From positions 1 to 52,128 of the forward strand of contig JBBRFB010000007.1 of NCBI GenBank assembly GCA_038225015.1: a stretch of 52,128 nucleotides of DNA. Direction: 5' to 3'. A program made the translations under genes and the position numbers. This DNA comes from Schlegelella_A sp038225015. GTDB taxonomy: Bacteria > Pseudomonadota > Gammaproteobacteria > Burkholderiales > Burkholderiaceae_C. The notes below the pieces were generated by a model that saw nothing but the letters and a program-made list of their open reading frames with translations, was not told the origin of the DNA and did no database searches. Shown piece after piece: positions 8,663-17,121 of the stretch (its first letter is position 1; the number at the start of each line of letters is the position of its first letter).

Positions 8663-10471
8663 TCAATTGGCGAGCACGTACTGCCCGGGGGCGTCGTGCA
8701 GCCGGCGCGCCTTCGCGAGCGCGCCGCCCATCGAAGGAGGTCGCACCCGCGCACCACCGCGGGCGCCGAGCCAAGCTTCCCACGTCGGCCACCACGACCC
8801 TGCGTGCGTCGGCGCCGCCTGCTCCCAGCTCGCCGGATCGACGTAGTAGGCCGACGCGGCGCGGGTCCCGAACCGATAGGCGCGCGCCGGCCCGGGTCCA
8901 GGCGGATTGACGATGCCGACGTTGTGGCCGCCGCTCGTCAGGCAGAACGTGACCTCCGTGTCAGTCAGCAGATGCACCTTGTAGACCGACCGCCACGGCG
9001 ACACGGTGTCGCGCTGCGTTCCCAGGGCGAAGATCGGCACCCGAATGTCGGTCAGCACGACGGGCTTACTGTCGACGAGGTAGCGCCCCTCGGCGAGATC
9101 GTTCTTGAGGTACAGGTGGTGCAGGTATTCGTGGTGCTGCCGAAACGGCATGCGCGTCGCATCGGCGTTCCAGGCGTTGAGATCGCTGACGGGCAGGCGC
9201 GTGCCCATCAGGTACTCGCGTTCGATTCGCGACCACACGAGATCGCGCGAATTGAGGATTGAGAATGCGCCCGCCATCTGCTTGCCGTCGAGGTACCCGG
9301 CCTTGGACATCAACGCGTCGAGATAGGCCAGCTGGCTCTCGTCTATGAAGAGTCCCAGCTCGCCCGGCTCGTCGAAGTCGAGCGCGGCTGCGAGCAGGGT
9401 GAGCGAGGCCAGGCGGGCGTCGTCGTTGCGCGCCATGTACGCCGTGGCGATCGCCAGCAGAGTGCCGCCGAGGCAATAGCCCACGCCCTGGATCGTCTTG
9501 CCGGGAACTATCGCGGTGACCTCGTCGATCGCCGCCATGACACCGAGCTTCAGGTAGTCGTCCATGCCCAGGTCGCGGTCGCCGGCGTCCGGGTTCTTCC
9601 AGGACACGATGAACACGGTGTGGCCGCGCTCGACGAGGAACCTGACCAGCGAGTTGTGCGGCGACAGGTCGAGGACGTAGAACTTCATGATCCACGACGG
9701 AACGATCAGCACCGGTCGCGAGTGGACCGAGGAGGTTCGGGGCGAGTACTGGATGAGCTCGATCAGGCGGTTTGCGTAGACGACTTTGCCCGGCGTGATC
9801 GCGACTTCGTGGCCTGGGCGAAAGGCGTCGGTTCCTGCCGCCGGCTTGCCGGCCGCGAGGAGAATCGCATCTTCCATGCGGTTGAGCGAGCCTTGCCAGA
9901 GGTTGGCCCCGCTGGTCTTGACGACCCGAGCTTGCACTTCCGGGTTGGTGATGAGGAAGTTGGACGGCGAGCACGTGTCCAGCAGCTGGCGCGTGATGAA
10001 GGCGGCAACCTGTTCGTGATGCCGGGTGACGCCCTCGACGCCCGTCGTCGCGCTTTCCCACCACTGCTGGCTGAGCAGAAAGCTTCGATAGATCGACGAA
10101 AACGGCCAGCTTTCCCATTCGACGGACGCGAAACGCCGATCCTTGGCGTCGGCTGCGGGACCGGTGGAGTCGCCGGCGTCGTCGCTGGCCGCCGCGAGGA
10201 GTGCCAGCTGCCGGAGGTTGTCGGAAGCCTTAGCAAGCAGGGCCAGCTGCTTGCCCGGAGAGATGGCCAGGTGAACCCACCAGTCCAGGTACGCTGCCGT
10301 GATCGCGGCGGGCGAGATGCCGTGCGTGAGCTGGGCGAGCTCCGCCTGCAACGATCGGTCGAGGCCGAGCAGCGGTGATGCGCCGGGCGAAGGGGTAGCT
10401 TCGTCCGCCGCGGTGCGCGTGGAGCGGAGGTTCTTGCGATTCCGCTCGGAGCCGGGCTTTGCTCGCATCAT
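8663..10471 (-). CDS. phaC: Polyhydroxyalkanoate synthase, class I
   Basis: 602 residues from the ATG pair at 10471, the usual size for class I PhaC. The alpha/beta-hydrolase domain carries the lipase-like box GYCLGG with catalytic Cys at 333; the other triad members are expected at Asp488 (TQRDTVSP) and His516 (SGGHNVGIVN). The N-terminal PhaC_N region (about 120-290) is complete. The enzyme polymerises (R)-3-hydroxyacyl-CoA into storage granules. The frame stays open upstream to 11713, but that stretch belongs to another gene. No good ribosome binding site is seen, so the start could lie slightly upstream. With the reductase at 12.7 kb it could make PHB, although no thiolase gene is in the window. 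Confidence 0.93.
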   Translation of the reverse strand: MMRAKPGSERNRKNLRSTRTAADEATPSPGASPLLGLDRSLQAELAQLTHGISPAAITAAYLDWWVHLAISPGKQLALLAKASDNLRQLALLAAASDDAGDSTGPAADAKDRRFASVEWESWPFSSIYRSFLLSQQWWESATTGVEGVTRHHEQVAAFITRQLLDTCSPSNFLITNPEVQARVVKTSGANLWQGSLNRMEDAILLAAGKPAAGTDAFRPGHEVAITPGKVVYANRLIELIQYSPRTSSVHSRPVLIVPSWIMKFYVLDLSPHNSLVRFLVERGHTVFIVSWKNPDAGDRDLGMDDYLKLGVMAAIDEVTAIVPGKTIQGVGYCLGGTLLAIATAYMARNDDARLASLTLLAAALDFDEPGELGLFIDESQLAYLDALMSKAGYLDGKQMAGAFSILNSRDLVWSRIEREYLMGTRLPVSDLNAWNADATRMPFRQHHEYLHHLYLKNDLAEGRYLVDSKPVVLTDIRVPIFALGTQRDTVSPWRSVYKVHLLTDTEVTFCLTSGGHNVGIVNPPGPGPARAYRFGTRAASAYYVDPASWEQAAPTHAGSWWPTWEAWLGARGGARVRPPSMGGALAKARRLHDAPGQYVLAN

Positions 10472-10581
10472 GGGGTTCGTGTTCGGCGCTCGGGAAAGGA
10501 GGGCGCGGACCTCGTGCTGTGTCGTTGGTTGATTCTCTTGGAACCACGAAATCCGGGCTTGCGCTCGCGCAAGCTCCCGCA

Positions 10582-11713
10582 TCAGCCTGACGCCGATCGC
10601 CAGCGCCTCGCGAGCTCCGCTCCGTCGCTCGACGCCGCGGCATCGACTTCGATGGAGTACCGATGCTCTCGCCCGTCGAGCGGCTCGGCGATCTCCCCAA
10701 GCCGCTCCAGCACGGCGACATCCGCCTCCGAGGCGTCGTTCCCTTGCGCGAGCCGAGCGCGTACGCGCTCGCGCAGCACGGCAGCCGGCGCCACACAGTC
10801 GATGACAGTGAGCGGAACGCCCGCTTTCGCGGCGAGGTCGGCGAAGGCCTTCCGTTCCTCGTAGAGCAGGAACGCGGCGTCGACGACGACCGACCATCCG
10901 GCACGCAGCCCAATGATGGTGAGCTCGGCCAGGCGGCGATAGGTTCGCGCGGTCGCGTCGGGCCCGTACATGCCGGGCGACGCTTCGGACCGCTGCAAGG
11001 GCGCCAGGCCGAATAGGCGCTTGCGCTCGACGTCGGACCGCATGTGCAGCGCACCGGCCGCGTCGGTGAGCCGTCGGGCCGCGGTCGTCTTGCCGGAGCC
11101 GGGCAAGCCGTGCGTGGTCGCCAGGCGTGCCGGCTCGGGCCGCGTCAGCGAGAGGGCCAGCGCGCGATAGGCGGCGCTGTCGCATGTGGCGTCGCCGCGC
11201 GCGCCTTCGCGCTCGCGCAAGGCGCAGACCTGCGCCCGGACGAGCGCGCGGCACACGAGATGAAAGCGCAGGGCCGGCAGGCCACCGTAGTCGCCGGTAG
11301 CCTCCAGCCAGCCGTTGAGCAAGCGCCACGCCAGCGCTGCCGCGCCATGCGCCAGCAGGTCCATCACCAGGAACGCGATGTCCTGGATCGGGTCGATCCA
11401 GCGCAGCGAGTCGTCGAACTCGATCGCGTCGAACGGCGTCGGCCTCGACGACGTCGAGGTACATCTCGGGCGCGAACCGGAGATTCACACGCAGCTCTTC
11501 GGTGCAGTAGTGCCTCCGTGAAGCGAGCGTGCGGAAGTTCAGAAACGGCAGCCGGACCGGCTTCTTCAGCTTCCAGGCGATCTTGTCGCCCAGCAACACC
11601 CACGAGATGTGGGTCTCGACCAAGCGCACGGGGTGCCCGGTTCGTTCGGCGAGGTGTTCCCGCAGGCGCTGGATGCGCTCGCGCGCGGCCGGAAGCAGAT
11701 CCGAATGGGACAC
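10582..11713 (-). pseudogene. Aminoglycoside phosphotransferase-like/AAA kinase fusion with internal deletion
   Basis: From GTG at 11713 the first frame gives an N-terminal block ending RFAPEMYLDVVEAD. At about 11428 the homology jumps, in a different frame, to AIEFDDSLRWIDPIQDIAF and continues to the TGA at 10582. The second part has the P-loop GLPGSGKTT and is the C-terminal AAA/zeta-like kinase domain of the roughly 500-residue bifunctional family. The central phosphotransferase region, perhaps 130-150 residues, is missing and the frames do not match. The product would be a short nonsense-tailed peptide. Relatives of this gene commonly sit in low-oxygen/PHA islands, which agrees with its neighbours. 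Confidence 0.8.
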
Positions 11714-11747
11714 GCCTTTAATCGTGACGCTTCACCGCTGGCTGGAA

Positions 11748-11761
11748 TTGATTCAGCGCAA
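11748..11761. promoter_or_regulatory. FNR/ANR-type box upstream of universal stress protein gene
   Basis: TTGATTCAGCGCAA matches TTGAT-N4-ATCAA in eight of ten positions; the same TTGAY-N4-CGCAA form recurs at two other places in this island. A class II FNR site centred at -41.5 would put the transcription start near 11796, 23 bases before the ATG at 11819. The -10 at that place (GAGACT) is poor. Confidence 0.4.
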
Positions 11762-11818
11762 GACGCGTTCATCGGCAGGCACGGAGACTGGAGTCGTTCG
11801 CACCTGCAGGAGCACGCG

Positions 11819-12289
11819 ATGTACCAGCGGATACTCGTCCCCGTCGACGGCAGCGCCACCTCCAATCACGGCCTCGACGAAGCCGTCAAGCTGGCCAAGC
11901 TCACCGGCGGTCGCCTACGCCTGGTTCATGTCGTCGACGACATGCCGTTCATCTTGGCAGCAGAAGGCTACGCCGCCATGTCGGCCGACGTTCTCGGGAT
12001 GCTGAAAGAGGCTGGCCAGAAGATCCTCGACGAAGCGCACAAGCGCGTCGAAAAGGAGGGCGTAACGGTGGACGAGAAGCTGTTCGAGAGCCTGGATTCC
12101 CGCCTCTGCGACCGGGTCCTCGAGCAGATCGAAACCTGGCGAGCGGACGTGGTCGTTCTCGGGACGCATGGGCGACGCGGCGCACGCCGGATGCTTCTGG
12201 GCAGCGATGCCGAGCTCATCGTGCGCACGGCCACCGTGCCGGTCCTGCTCGTACGCGGCGACTCGCCGCACGCCGAAGCTGGATCCTGA
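11819..12289 (+). CDS. Universal stress protein (single UspA domain)
   Basis: 156 residues, preceded by AGGAG seven bases before the ATG. It starts MYQRILVPVDGSATS, the first beta strand and nucleotide loop of UspA, and ends with GTHGRRGARRMLLGS, the G-2x-G-9x-G-S motif of the ATP-binding subgroup, then VPVLLVRG. It is a cytoplasmic stress-survival protein, probably dimeric. It is one of four Usp genes in 13 kb. The upstream FNR/ANR-like box suggests induction at low oxygen. The nearest paralogue here is the one at 23482, which shares the MYQxILVPVDG start and GTHGRRG motif. Confidence 0.93.
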   Translation: MYQRILVPVDGSATSNHGLDEAVKLAKLTGGRLRLVHVVDDMPFILAAEGYAAMSADVLGMLKEAGQKILDEAHKRVEKEGVTVDEKLFESLDSRLCDRVLEQIETWRADVVVLGTHGRRGARRMLLGSDAELIVRTATVPVLLVRGDSPHAEAGS

Positions 12290-12348
12290 CCGTTGTGAGC
12301 GCTCCTCGACCGCGAAGCGGCTCGCGCTCGCCAACTCCAAGGACAGCC

Positions 12349-12705
12349 ATGATCGTCATCGTCTGGCGCATGCTGGCCGTGATCTCTCTCGGCCTTGGAC
12401 TGATCGGGCTGGCGCTTCCCGTGGTCCCTCAGATCCCCTTTCTTCTCTTGGCCGCCGCTGCGGCGGCGAAAGGCTGGCCTTGGTTCGATCAGCGGCTGCT
12501 GGCGCACCCGCGCTATGGGCCGCTGATCACGGGTTGGCGCGAGAGGCGCGCGCTTCCCTTCAGCGCCAAGGCGTTCGCCACGGCCGGTTTCGCGGCCGCC
12601 GGCTTGACGATGTTCCTGCTGCCGGTGGCATCGGGGTGGCGCATCGGATTTCTGGCGGTCGCGGCGGCGTCGGCACTGTGGATCTGGAGCCGGCCCGAGC
12701 GCTAG
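12349..12705 (+). CDS. YbaN/DUF454 family inner-membrane protein
   Basis: 118 residues from the ATG at 12349. The start MIVIVWRMLAVISLGLGLIGLALPVVPQ is the signature opening of the YbaN/DUF454 family, with two more hydrophobic segments near the end (about 80-115). The middle is a short soluble loop with HPRYGPLITGWRERRAL, the conserved family block. It sits in the cytoplasmic membrane; function is unknown. It starts 59 bases after the Usp gene on the same strand and is probably co-transcribed. It ends 36 bases from the convergent phaB stop, with no obvious terminator between them. Confidence 0.85.
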   Translation: MIVIVWRMLAVISLGLGLIGLALPVVPQIPFLLLAAAAAAKGWPWFDQRLLAHPRYGPLITGWRERRALPFSAKAFATAGFAAAGLTMFLLPVASGWRIGFLAVAAASALWIWSRPER

Positions 12706-12741
12706 GACGCTACCGTTCTGGCCGTCAGGCGTGCCCGACCT

Positions 12742-13461
12742 TCACGCCATGTACTTGCCGCCGTTGATCGACAGCGTGATGCCGTTGATGAATGCCGAAT
12801 CGTCGCTGGCGAGGAAGACGACACCACGCGCGACCTCGGCCGGAGTTGCGAGCCTGCCGGCGGGAATTCCGGAAAGGATCTTCTGCATCACCTCCGGCGG
12901 TACCGCACCGACCATGTCGGTGTCGGTGTAGCCCGGGGCGAGGACGTTGACGGTGATGTTGTGCGAGGCGCCCTCGAGGGCAAGGGACTTGGTGAACCCG
13001 ATCAATGCTGCCTTGGTCGCCGCATAGTTGGTCTGGCCGAGCTGACCCGACAGCCCGTTGACCGACCCGAGATTGACGATTCGCCCGAATCGACGCGCGC
13101 GCATGCCGCCGATGACGGCCCGGCACATGTTGAAGCACCCGCCGAGGTTCACGTCGATGACCTCGCGCCATTGCTGGACGGTCATCTTATGGAGCATCGC
13201 ATCGCGGGTGATGCCGGCGTTGTTGACCAAGACATCGATCGGGCCGCACGCTTCCTCGACCCCAGCCACCGACGATGTGCATTGCTCGGCGTCGGCGACG
13301 TCCCATCGAAAGCTCCGGATCCCGGTTCGTGCGGTGAAGGCCTCGGCTTGCGTATCACCGCTCCGATAGCTCACCGCGACCCGGTAGCCTGCCGCCAGCA
13401 ACGCTTCGGCAGTAGCTGCGCCGATGCCCCGCGTGCCCCCCGTGACCAGCGCAACTCGCAT
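12742..13461 (-). CDS. phaB: Acetoacetyl-CoA reductase / 3-oxoacyl reductase (SDR family)
   Basis: 239 residues; GGGAGG lies six bases ahead of the ATG. The Rossmann motif TGGTRGIG, NNAGIT, and the catalytic Ser (LGSVNG) with YAATK Tyr-Lys pair are all present. Residues such as LGQTNYAATKAALIGF and NVLAPGYTDTDMV are typical of PhaB/FabG. With PhaC in the neighbourhood the probable reaction is NADPH-dependent reduction of acetoacetyl-CoA to (R)-3-hydroxybutyryl-CoA. A FabG role cannot be excluded. An FNR/ANR-like box at 13516 is correctly placed for low-oxygen induction. Confidence 0.88.
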   Translation of the reverse strand: MRVALVTGGTRGIGAATAEALLAAGYRVAVSYRSGDTQAEAFTARTGIRSFRWDVADAEQCTSSVAGVEEACGPIDVLVNNAGITRDAMLHKMTVQQWREVIDVNLGGCFNMCRAVIGGMRARRFGRIVNLGSVNGLSGQLGQTNYAATKAALIGFTKSLALEGASHNITVNVLAPGYTDTDMVGAVPPEVMQKILSGIPAGRLATPAEVARGVVFLASDDSAFINGITLSINGGKYMA

Positions 13462-13481
13462 GTGCGACCTCCCGCTTCGAA

Positions 13482-13529
13482 TGGGAAGACTCTAGGGCTG
13501 CCGGATCGAGAGGCTTTGCTTTCGATCAA
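13482..13529 (-). promoter_or_regulatory. FNR/ANR-type box and -10 for phaB
   Basis: The box at 13516-13529 is TTGCTTTCGATCAA on the plus strand (TTGAT-N4-AGCAA read towards phaB), one mismatch from the FNR consensus. A -10 TAGAGT at 13494-13489 (four of six) puts the start near 13482, the exact class II geometry, 20 bases before the gene. The box lies inside the tail of the broken P-type ATPase gene. Confidence 0.5.
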
Positions 13530-16097
13530 CAAACGGTGCGAGCCGATAGAAAACCCGCTTCGCCGCCTCGACGATCGCGAGATAGACGACCACCATCGTC
13601 ACCAGCCATGCGTAGAACACCGCAGCCGGCGGCGCCAAGTGAAACATGGGGGCGATGGGCGAGAAGGGCAGGAGCAGGGCGATGGCGGCGACGCCCAAGG
13701 ACGCTGCGACGAGGGCACCGCTCGGCCTGCTCGCCCAGGGCACGCCGCGCGTGCGGATGACGAAGATCACCAGCAGCTGGGTGACCAGCGACTCGACGAA
13801 CCAGCCGGTCCGAAACAGCGTCTCGTCGGCCTGGAGAACTACCAGGAGTAGCCAAAACGCCAGGGGCATCGAACGCAGAGCTGATCAGGCCGAAGGTCCA
13901 CATGTAGCGTTGCACGAAACCCATGTCCAGGGTGCGCGGCTTTCTCAGGTCGCGCGAATCGACCGGTCGAGCGGTATCGCGGCTTCCGAGAGGTCATAGA
14001 TAACGTTGTTGAGCAGGTCTGCGTCGGCAGCATCGGCAGGAAGGGCAGGAAGAGCGACGCTCCAGCCATGCTCACCATGTTGCCGAGGTTGGAGCTGGTG
14101 CCCATCATGATGTACTTGGCGATGTTCCCGTAGGTCCGACGGCCTTCGAGCACGCCTTGGTGAAGCGCCGCCAGACTGTGGTCGAGCATGACCATGTCGA
14201 CCACTTCGCGGGCGACATCCGCTGCGGAGTCGACGCTTATGCCCACGTCGGCGGCATGAAGAGGCGGTGCGTCGTTGACGCCGTCGCCGAGGTAGCCGAC
14301 GACGTGCCCGCGGGCCCCAAGGGCGAGGATGATCCGGCTCTTCTGTTCCGGGTTGACACGGCAGAAGAGAGTGGTTCGATCGACCCGTGCCCGCAGTGCC
14401 GCGTCGTCCATCCCCGTCATCTCGGCACCGGTCAGCACGCCTTGCACCTTCAGCTGAAGCGGTGAGGCCAGATGGGCGGCGACCAGATCGCTGTCGCCGG
14501 TGACGATCTTGACCGCGACGCCGCTGCGAGCCATGTCGGCGATCGCCTCGCGCGCACCTCTCTTCGGGGGATCGATGAAGGCGGCGAAGCCCGCGAAGAC
14601 GAGCTCGCGTTCGTCGCTGACGTCGGCATGGCAGTGGTCTCCGGGCACCTCGCGCGAGGCGACGCCGAGGACCCGGAGGCCCTCGCGCTCGAGCGCGTGA
14701 CAGCGCTCGCGCAGCAACCCGCGCACGCTATCGTCCAGCGGCGACTGCATCTCGCCGTCGTGGTGCTCGCAGCGGTTGCACAGCGCCAGGATGTCGTCGG
14801 GCGCTCCCTTCACGACCAGGCAGCGGGCCGCGCCGTGGGCGAGCAGGACCGACACGCGGCGCCACTCGAAATCGAACGGCGATTCGTCGTGCTTCTGCCA
14901 GCCTTCGATGTCGACCGGGCGAGCAAGGACGGCTTCGTCGAGGGGGCTCTTGAGCCCGCTCTCGAAGGCGCTATTGAGGTGGGCAAGGAGCAGAACCCGC
15001 GACGTTTCCCGCCCAGCACCGTCGATGCATCTCTCCAACGAGATCTTTGCTTCGGTCAGGGTCCCGGTCTTGTCGGTGCACAGCACGTCCATGGACCCGA
15101 GGTTCTGGATGGCCGCGAGGCGTTTGACGATCACCCGGTGCTTCGCCATCCGGATCGCGCCGCGCGAGAGCGTCACGGAAACGACCAGGGGCAGCAGCTC
15201 GGGGGCGAGGCCGACGGCGAGCGCGATCGCGAACAGGAACGAGTCGAGCAACGGCCGTTGCAGGCTGACATTGACCAGGATGACGAACAGCACCAGGAGC
15301 AGCGTGATCCTCATGATCATCCCGCCGAAGCGGTGGATCGCCACTTCGAACGCCGTGGGTGGCGGATCCACTTGAATTTGCCGCGCAACTCTCCCCAACT
15401 CGGACGACGAGCCGGTTGCGGCAACGACGACGCGCGCGCTTCCGCTGACCACCGAGCTGCCGGTGAACACGGCGTTGGTCGCCTGCTGTATCTCGATCGC
15501 TTCGGAGCCGAGGTTCGAAGCCACCTTCTCGACTGGATACGACTCGCCGGTTAGCAGCCCTGGTTGACGAAGAAATCGGGCGCCTGCAGGACGCGAGCGT
15601 CTGCGGGAACGCGATCACCGGCGCAAAGCAGGACGACATCGCCGGGAACGACCGCATCGACGGGCAAGTCGGTCTCCACGCCGTCGCGAACGATCTTCGC
15701 GCGAAGCGCCAACGAGGCGCGGCGCTTTGCCGCGGCTCGGGTCGCTCGATGCTCCTGGACGAAGTCGAGCGCGACGCTGAGCACCACCATGAATACGATG
15801 ATGGCGAAATTGGTCACGTCACCCGTCGCTGCCGAGACCGCGCTCGCGGCAAGGAGGATGAGGTTTAGCGAGTTGCGCAGGCGGCGCCATAGCTGGCGGG
15901 CCAGCGGCTGCGTCGAATCTTGCGGCGGCGAGTTGGGACCCCGCTGGCGCAGGCGCGCATCGGCTTCGAACGTCGTCAGACCGGTCGCGGGAACCGTCGA
16001 GAGACGGCCGAGCCACCACGGTGGGGGTGAGGGGACGGCGCCGAGGGGCGTGCCGGCGGCTCGATCCAGACAGGCGCTGAACTCCGTACAACTTCCA
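13492..16097 (-). pseudogene. Magnesium-type P-type ATPase (MgtA/MgtB-like), multiply frameshifted
   Basis: All parts of a type IIIB P-type ATPase are visible but in several frames. The N-terminus (ARLRQRGPNSPP, SAATGDVTNF, VVPGDVVLLCAGD) ends at DFFVNQ near 15550. After a one-base slip, LLTGESYPVEK and the phosphorylation motif DKTGTLTE, KGAPDD and GDGVNDAPPL follow to about 14030. LLNNVIYDLSEAAIPLDRS, then MGFVQRYMWTFGL, then ADETLFRTGWFVES occupy further frames, with stops between them. At least four shifts are needed, so the gene is dead although almost full length. That points to recent loss. Related ATPases occur in low-oxygen islands. An FNR-like box lies upstream at 16166. Confidence 0.88.
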
Positions 16098-16165
16098 TGG
16101 ATGTGGGCTGGGCCCGTGGCCCCGTACGCAGAAGCCTGAGCGTACGGAGCGCGCCGTCGACAGGA

Positions 16166-16179
16166 TTGACCCCGCGCAA
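16166..16179. promoter_or_regulatory. FNR/ANR-type box upstream of the broken MgtA-type gene
   Basis: TTGACCCCGCGCAA, TTGAC-N4-CGCAA, lies between the divergent P-type ATPase pseudogene and the CFA/FAD chimera. Class II geometry towards the ATPase would place the start near 16131, with a poor -10 (TACGCT). Both flanking genes are broken, so the site may no longer matter. Confidence 0.35.
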
Positions 16180-16288
16180 CCTTGTAATTTCGCGCCGGCA
16201 TGGCGGCGGCACCGCCTTGCGCTTCATCAAGGCGGTCCTGCGCGCGAACGGCGAAGATCGATGCGCCTCTGCCTCGAACGAGCCGGTC

Positions 16289-16740
16289 ATGACGCGATTT
16301 CCTGCCGACATGGAGATGCCAGCCATCTCAGCTCCGGCGACGGTCGCGCACCTCGACCTGCGAGCAGGCGCTGCCAACCTCCTGGCGCACAAGTTCATCC
16401 ACTCGCTCGGCGTGCGGCCCGGTTTCGCGTTCGACCTCGTGCTGCCCGACGGCGCCTTGTTGAAGGTTGGCACCCGAACACCCGGGTTCACGGTTCGGTT
16501 CCGCAGCGAATCTGCCCTGGTCTCGACGCTGACGCGCGGTCACATCGGGCTGCTGGAAGCCTATTTCGACCAGGAGGTGGATGTCGAAGGCGATCTCGGC
16601 GCGGCCTTCGCGGCCGCCATGGCCAGCGGATTCGACCTGCAGAACAGGCTCCCGAACCGGGCGGAGAACGCGTTGCACGAATGGCGCCATCCGAATGGTT
16701 CCTTCGGCCAAGCGAAAGCCAACGCGCGCGCGTTCCGATT
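16289..16740 (+). pseudogene. Cyclopropane-fatty-acid synthase-type methyltransferase, 5' fragment
   Basis: From the ATG at 16289 the frame gives about 150 residues with the N-terminal features of the CFA synthase family: LPDGALLKVGTRTPGFTVRF, then GHIGLLEAYFDQEVDVEGDL, and ending EWRHPNGSFGQAKANARA. That is just before the point where the SAM-binding methyltransferase domain should begin. At about 16740 the sequence becomes the end of an unrelated FAD oxidoreductase in another frame. The catalytic domain is therefore completely lost. The intact enzyme would methylate or cyclopropanate membrane lipid acyl chains. Confidence 0.78.
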
Positions 16741-17118
16741 GCCGCGGCGCCCGCATTCCTCGAGTTCCTCGCGCGTGAGATCGGCGTACTGCCGATATGG
16801 ACCTGCCCGGTCCGCGAACCGACGGTGACCGCGGTCTTTCCGCTCTATCCGCTTCGCAAGAACACGCTCTACGTCAACTTCGGATTCTGGGACGTCGTGG
16901 TGACGAGCAAGAAACACGAGCCGGGCTACTTCAATCGTCTGATCGAGCGCGAGACGATGCGAATGGGCGGCATCAAGTCGCTCTACTCGGAAGGTTTCTT
17001 TGAGCGCGCAGAGTTTGCTTCCGCGTATGGCGGCGCGGCGTACGATCGGCTGCGCAGCCGATACGACCCGACACATCGGCTCCTCGATCTGTACGCCAAG
17101 TGCGTCGGCGGGCGCTAA
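16741..17118 (+). pseudogene. FAD-binding oxidoreductase (GlcD/DprE1-like), 3' fragment
   Basis: The frame ending at the TAA at 17116 reads FLEFLAREIGVLPIWTCPV, FPLYPLRKNTLYVNFGFWD, and SAYGGAAYDRLRSRYDP with LYAKCVG. This is the substrate-domain C-terminus of the FAD-linked oxidases that usually sit beside CFA-type methyltransferases. The FAD-binding N-terminal domain is absent. The deletion that removed it also removed the methyltransferase 3' part, fusing the two genes out of frame. The downstream PaaK-like gene begins four bases later and appears intact. Confidence 0.75.
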
Positions 17119-17121
17119 GAG

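Noticed and set aside
8663..11713. A kinase-PhaC fusion protein of 1016 residues
   Set aside because: The middle of the frame is not homologous to anything and a separate AAA domain is encoded there in another frame; PhaC begins near 10471.
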